A stretch of DNA of 64,000 nt, from positions 11,730 through 75,729 of the forward strand of contig USEC01000003.1 of the NCBI GenBank assembly GCA_900553595.1, read 5' to 3'. A program made the translations under genes and the position numbers. Below the pieces are notes generated by a model, which saw only the letters and a program-made list of their open reading frames with translations, was not told the DNA's origin and ran no database searches. This DNA is from an uncultured Prevotella sp. GTDB lineage: Bacteria > Bacteroidota > Bacteroidia > Bacteroidales > Bacteroidaceae. Shown here one piece after another: positions 62,681-64,000 of this stretch; within the stretch, counting starts at the first letter, position 1, and each line of letters opens with the position of its first letter.

Positions 62681-63595
62681 TTAGAAAATCGACTCCTCTG
62701 TTTCGGAGGTGAACAGTTCCAAGGCTTTCATTCCCATGATGGAGTTGCCCTTTGCGTTGAGCCGCGGACTCCATGTAGCTATCGAATAGCGCGAAGGATA
62801 AATCGCAACGATGCCGCCACCCACACCGCTCTTGCCCGGAAGACCTACAAGGAAGGCGAAGTCGCCGGCCTCATCGTAGAACCCGCAAGTCTGCATGATG
62901 GCGTTTATGCGCTTCACTCGCGATATGGTGAGATTGACTCCGGCATGCGAGAAAGGCCTGTTGCTCTTGGCAAAAGCCATGAATGCGTGCGACAAGTCCT
63001 CACAGCTCATCTCCAACGAGCATATAGTGCAATAGAAGCGCAGCACATCATTCACATCATTATGCAAGTTGCCATGATGCTTCAGCAGATAGGCAATGGA
63101 GGCATTAAGATAGCAACTGTCCAGTTCCGACTGCATCACCTCCTCAGAATAGTTGATGTCCTGATTCCCGGCTATTGTGCGAACAAATTCAAGGAAGAAC
63201 TCCGTCGGATTCTCAAGGTGCGAAAGCAGCACGTCGGCAGTGACCAATGCGCCGGCATTGATAAACGGATTGCGGGGTTTGCCGTGCTCATACTCCAACT
63301 GAACAAGCGAGTTGAAAGCCGAGCCCGAAGGCTCCTTGCCTATACGGGTCCACAGGTCTTTGCCCAGCAGACTCAATGCTATGGCAAGCGAGAACACCTT
63401 GGCGATGCTCTGTATGGAGAACTTCACATCCGAATCGCCGAGGCAATAGGACCTGCCGTCAAGCGTATTGAGGCAGATTCCGAACTGGTCGGGATTGACA
63501 TTTGCCAATGCCGGAATGTAGTCGGCCTGCTTGCCGTCCTTGGCATATATCTCTATCTCACGTCTTATTTTCTCTAATAAAGGTTGATAATCCAT
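62681..63595 (-). CDS. glsA: Glutaminase A
   Basis: 304-residue serine-dependent glutaminase making glutamate and ammonia. Motifs: YIPALANVNPDQFGICLNTLDG, the catalytic FSIQSIAKVFSLAIAL (Ser-x-x-Lys), NPFINAGALVTADVL and GLPGKSGVGGGIVAIYP. The ATG at 63595 gives the family N-terminus; a 50-residue upstream extension in frame is not family-like. Confidence 0.95.
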   Translation of the reverse strand: MDYQPLLEKIRREIEIYAKDGKQADYIPALANVNPDQFGICLNTLDGRSYCLGDSDVKFSIQSIAKVFSLAIALSLLGKDLWTRIGKEPSGSAFNSLVQLEYEHGKPRNPFINAGALVTADVLLSHLENPTEFFLEFVRTIAGNQDINYSEEVMQSELDSCYLNASIAYLLKHHGNLHNDVNDVLRFYCTICSLEMSCEDLSHAFMAFAKSNRPFSHAGVNLTISRVKRINAIMQTCGFYDEAGDFAFLVGLPGKSGVGGGIVAIYPSRYSIATWSPRLNAKGNSIMGMKALELFTSETEESIF

Positions 63596-63764
63596 TGTAT
63601 TCTTTGTTTTAGTAGTTTTTTTAATATACGAGGCAAGACACCAGATTACTGTAGTGGCTGCGATGATGCGACCTGCGAAGCATCGGATGCGATGTTGTCG
63701 TTGAAAGCGATGAGCCCAATGTTCATTTACATCTTTGAACATCTGGGGGCAAAACAGAAAACAG

Positions 63765-64000
63765 TTATTTTGGAATCACAATCCAATGTCCTGCCTTTAA
63801 ACTGCCGACACGTTTCAAATATCCAGCTTTTTTAAGGAACGCTATCTCACGTTTGGCTGTGGCATCAGACAACCCCGTTTTCTCGCAAAGCCTTTCTCTG
63901 CTCAGACTCTTTTCCTCGGAAAACATCCGCAAGATCATCTTCTGTCTCTCGGTCAAGTTTATTGGGTCATTTATTGGGTCATTTATTGGGTCATTCGATG
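63765..64000 (-). CDS. C-terminal winged-helix part of a larger protein (truncated by window end)
   Basis: The frame is open to the window edge, so the 5' part is missing. The visible 78 residues begin with NDPI repeated three times, then a winged helix (ERLCEKTGLSDATAKREIAFLKKAGYLKRVGSLKAGHWIVIPK). I recall this arrangement from the tail of AlbA_2/Schlafen-type ATP-binding proteins in Bacteroidales, which would make this a transcription-regulator-like or defence-related gene; that is inference. Confidence 0.7.
   Translation of the reverse strand, partial: SNDPINDPINDPINLTERQKMILRMFSEEKSLSRERLCEKTGLSDATAKREIAFLKKAGYLKRVGSLKAGHWIVIPK
63957..63998 (-). repeat. 12-bp in-frame tandem repeat encoding NDPI
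   Basis: AATGACCCAATA repeated three times plus a partial copy at the window end. The unit is a multiple of three, so copy-number change would vary linker length without breaking the frame. Confidence 0.85.

Overview
The window looks like chromosomal DNA of a Bacteroidales bacterium, most likely Prevotella or a close relative. The reasons are the fused lpxC-fabZ gene, the Bacteroidetes-type -7 promoter box (TAnnTTTG, often with TTTG about 19-20 nt upstream) before many genes, the type IX secretion genes porU and porV, a BspA-type leucine-rich repeat protein, a PrtT-type C10 protease, DUF3843 and an N-terminal-rubredoxin rubrerythrin. These family assignments come from motif recognition, without a database search. 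I saw no rRNA, tRNA or CRISPR array.

Layout. 0.1-3.4 kb: kbl, then on the minus strand perR, rubrerythrin and a small exported protein gene cut by an in-frame TAG. 3.7-17.4 kb: a long plus-strand housekeeping run (phoH, purC, menG, aroE, purM, prfA, pyrF, lpxD, lpxC-fabZ, lpxA, miaA, PBP1A). 17.6-20.7 kb: a minus-strand pair, a solute-binding lipoprotein and a TPR protein. 20.8-24.2 kb: radA, queC, pgk, then a candidate small RNA. 24.7-27.0 kb: a nucleoside transporter, a small membrane protein and rsmE. 27.3-30.0 kb: a vitamin B6 operon whose first gene fuses a degenerate ThiD/PdxK-like kinase to an AraC DNA-binding domain, followed by pdxS and pdxT. 30.2-32.5 kb: an SDR gene with an internal deletion, and an IS66-family element. 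32.9-44.6 kb: a visibly more G+C-rich set (HEAT-repeat protein, metallophosphoesterase, GNAT, metB-like and patB-like enzymes, TraB/GumN protein, DUF3843 protein, malQ). 44.8-50.7 kb: FAH-family gene, porU, porV and ispF. 50.9-53.9 kb: rplM, rpsI, rpsB, tsf. 54.4-63.6 kb: a MATE exporter with an attenuator-like leader, the BspA-like protein, the C10 protease and glutaminase. The window closes inside a gene with an NDPI repeat.

The most striking feature is a family of eight intergenic arrays, each exactly 81 bp: four 15-bp odd palindromes (AAASAAG-N-CTTSTTT, S = G or C) separated by 7-bp variable spacers, giving a strict 22-bp period. All eight lie downstream of at least one gene 3' end, none is inside a gene and none is between divergent genes. 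Flanks often add TTTTCA on the left and TGAAAA on the right. I do not recognise a named family. Two other palindromic element types (a REP doublet at 38.8 kb and a REP-like cluster at 59.8 kb) occur once each.

How genes fit together. The lpx genes make lipid A. PorU and PorV process and anchor type IX cargo, and the C10 protease and BspA-like protein are plausible cargo. The metB-like and patB-like enzymes together could carry out transsulfuration to homocysteine. The B6 operon probably regulates itself through its fused sensor.
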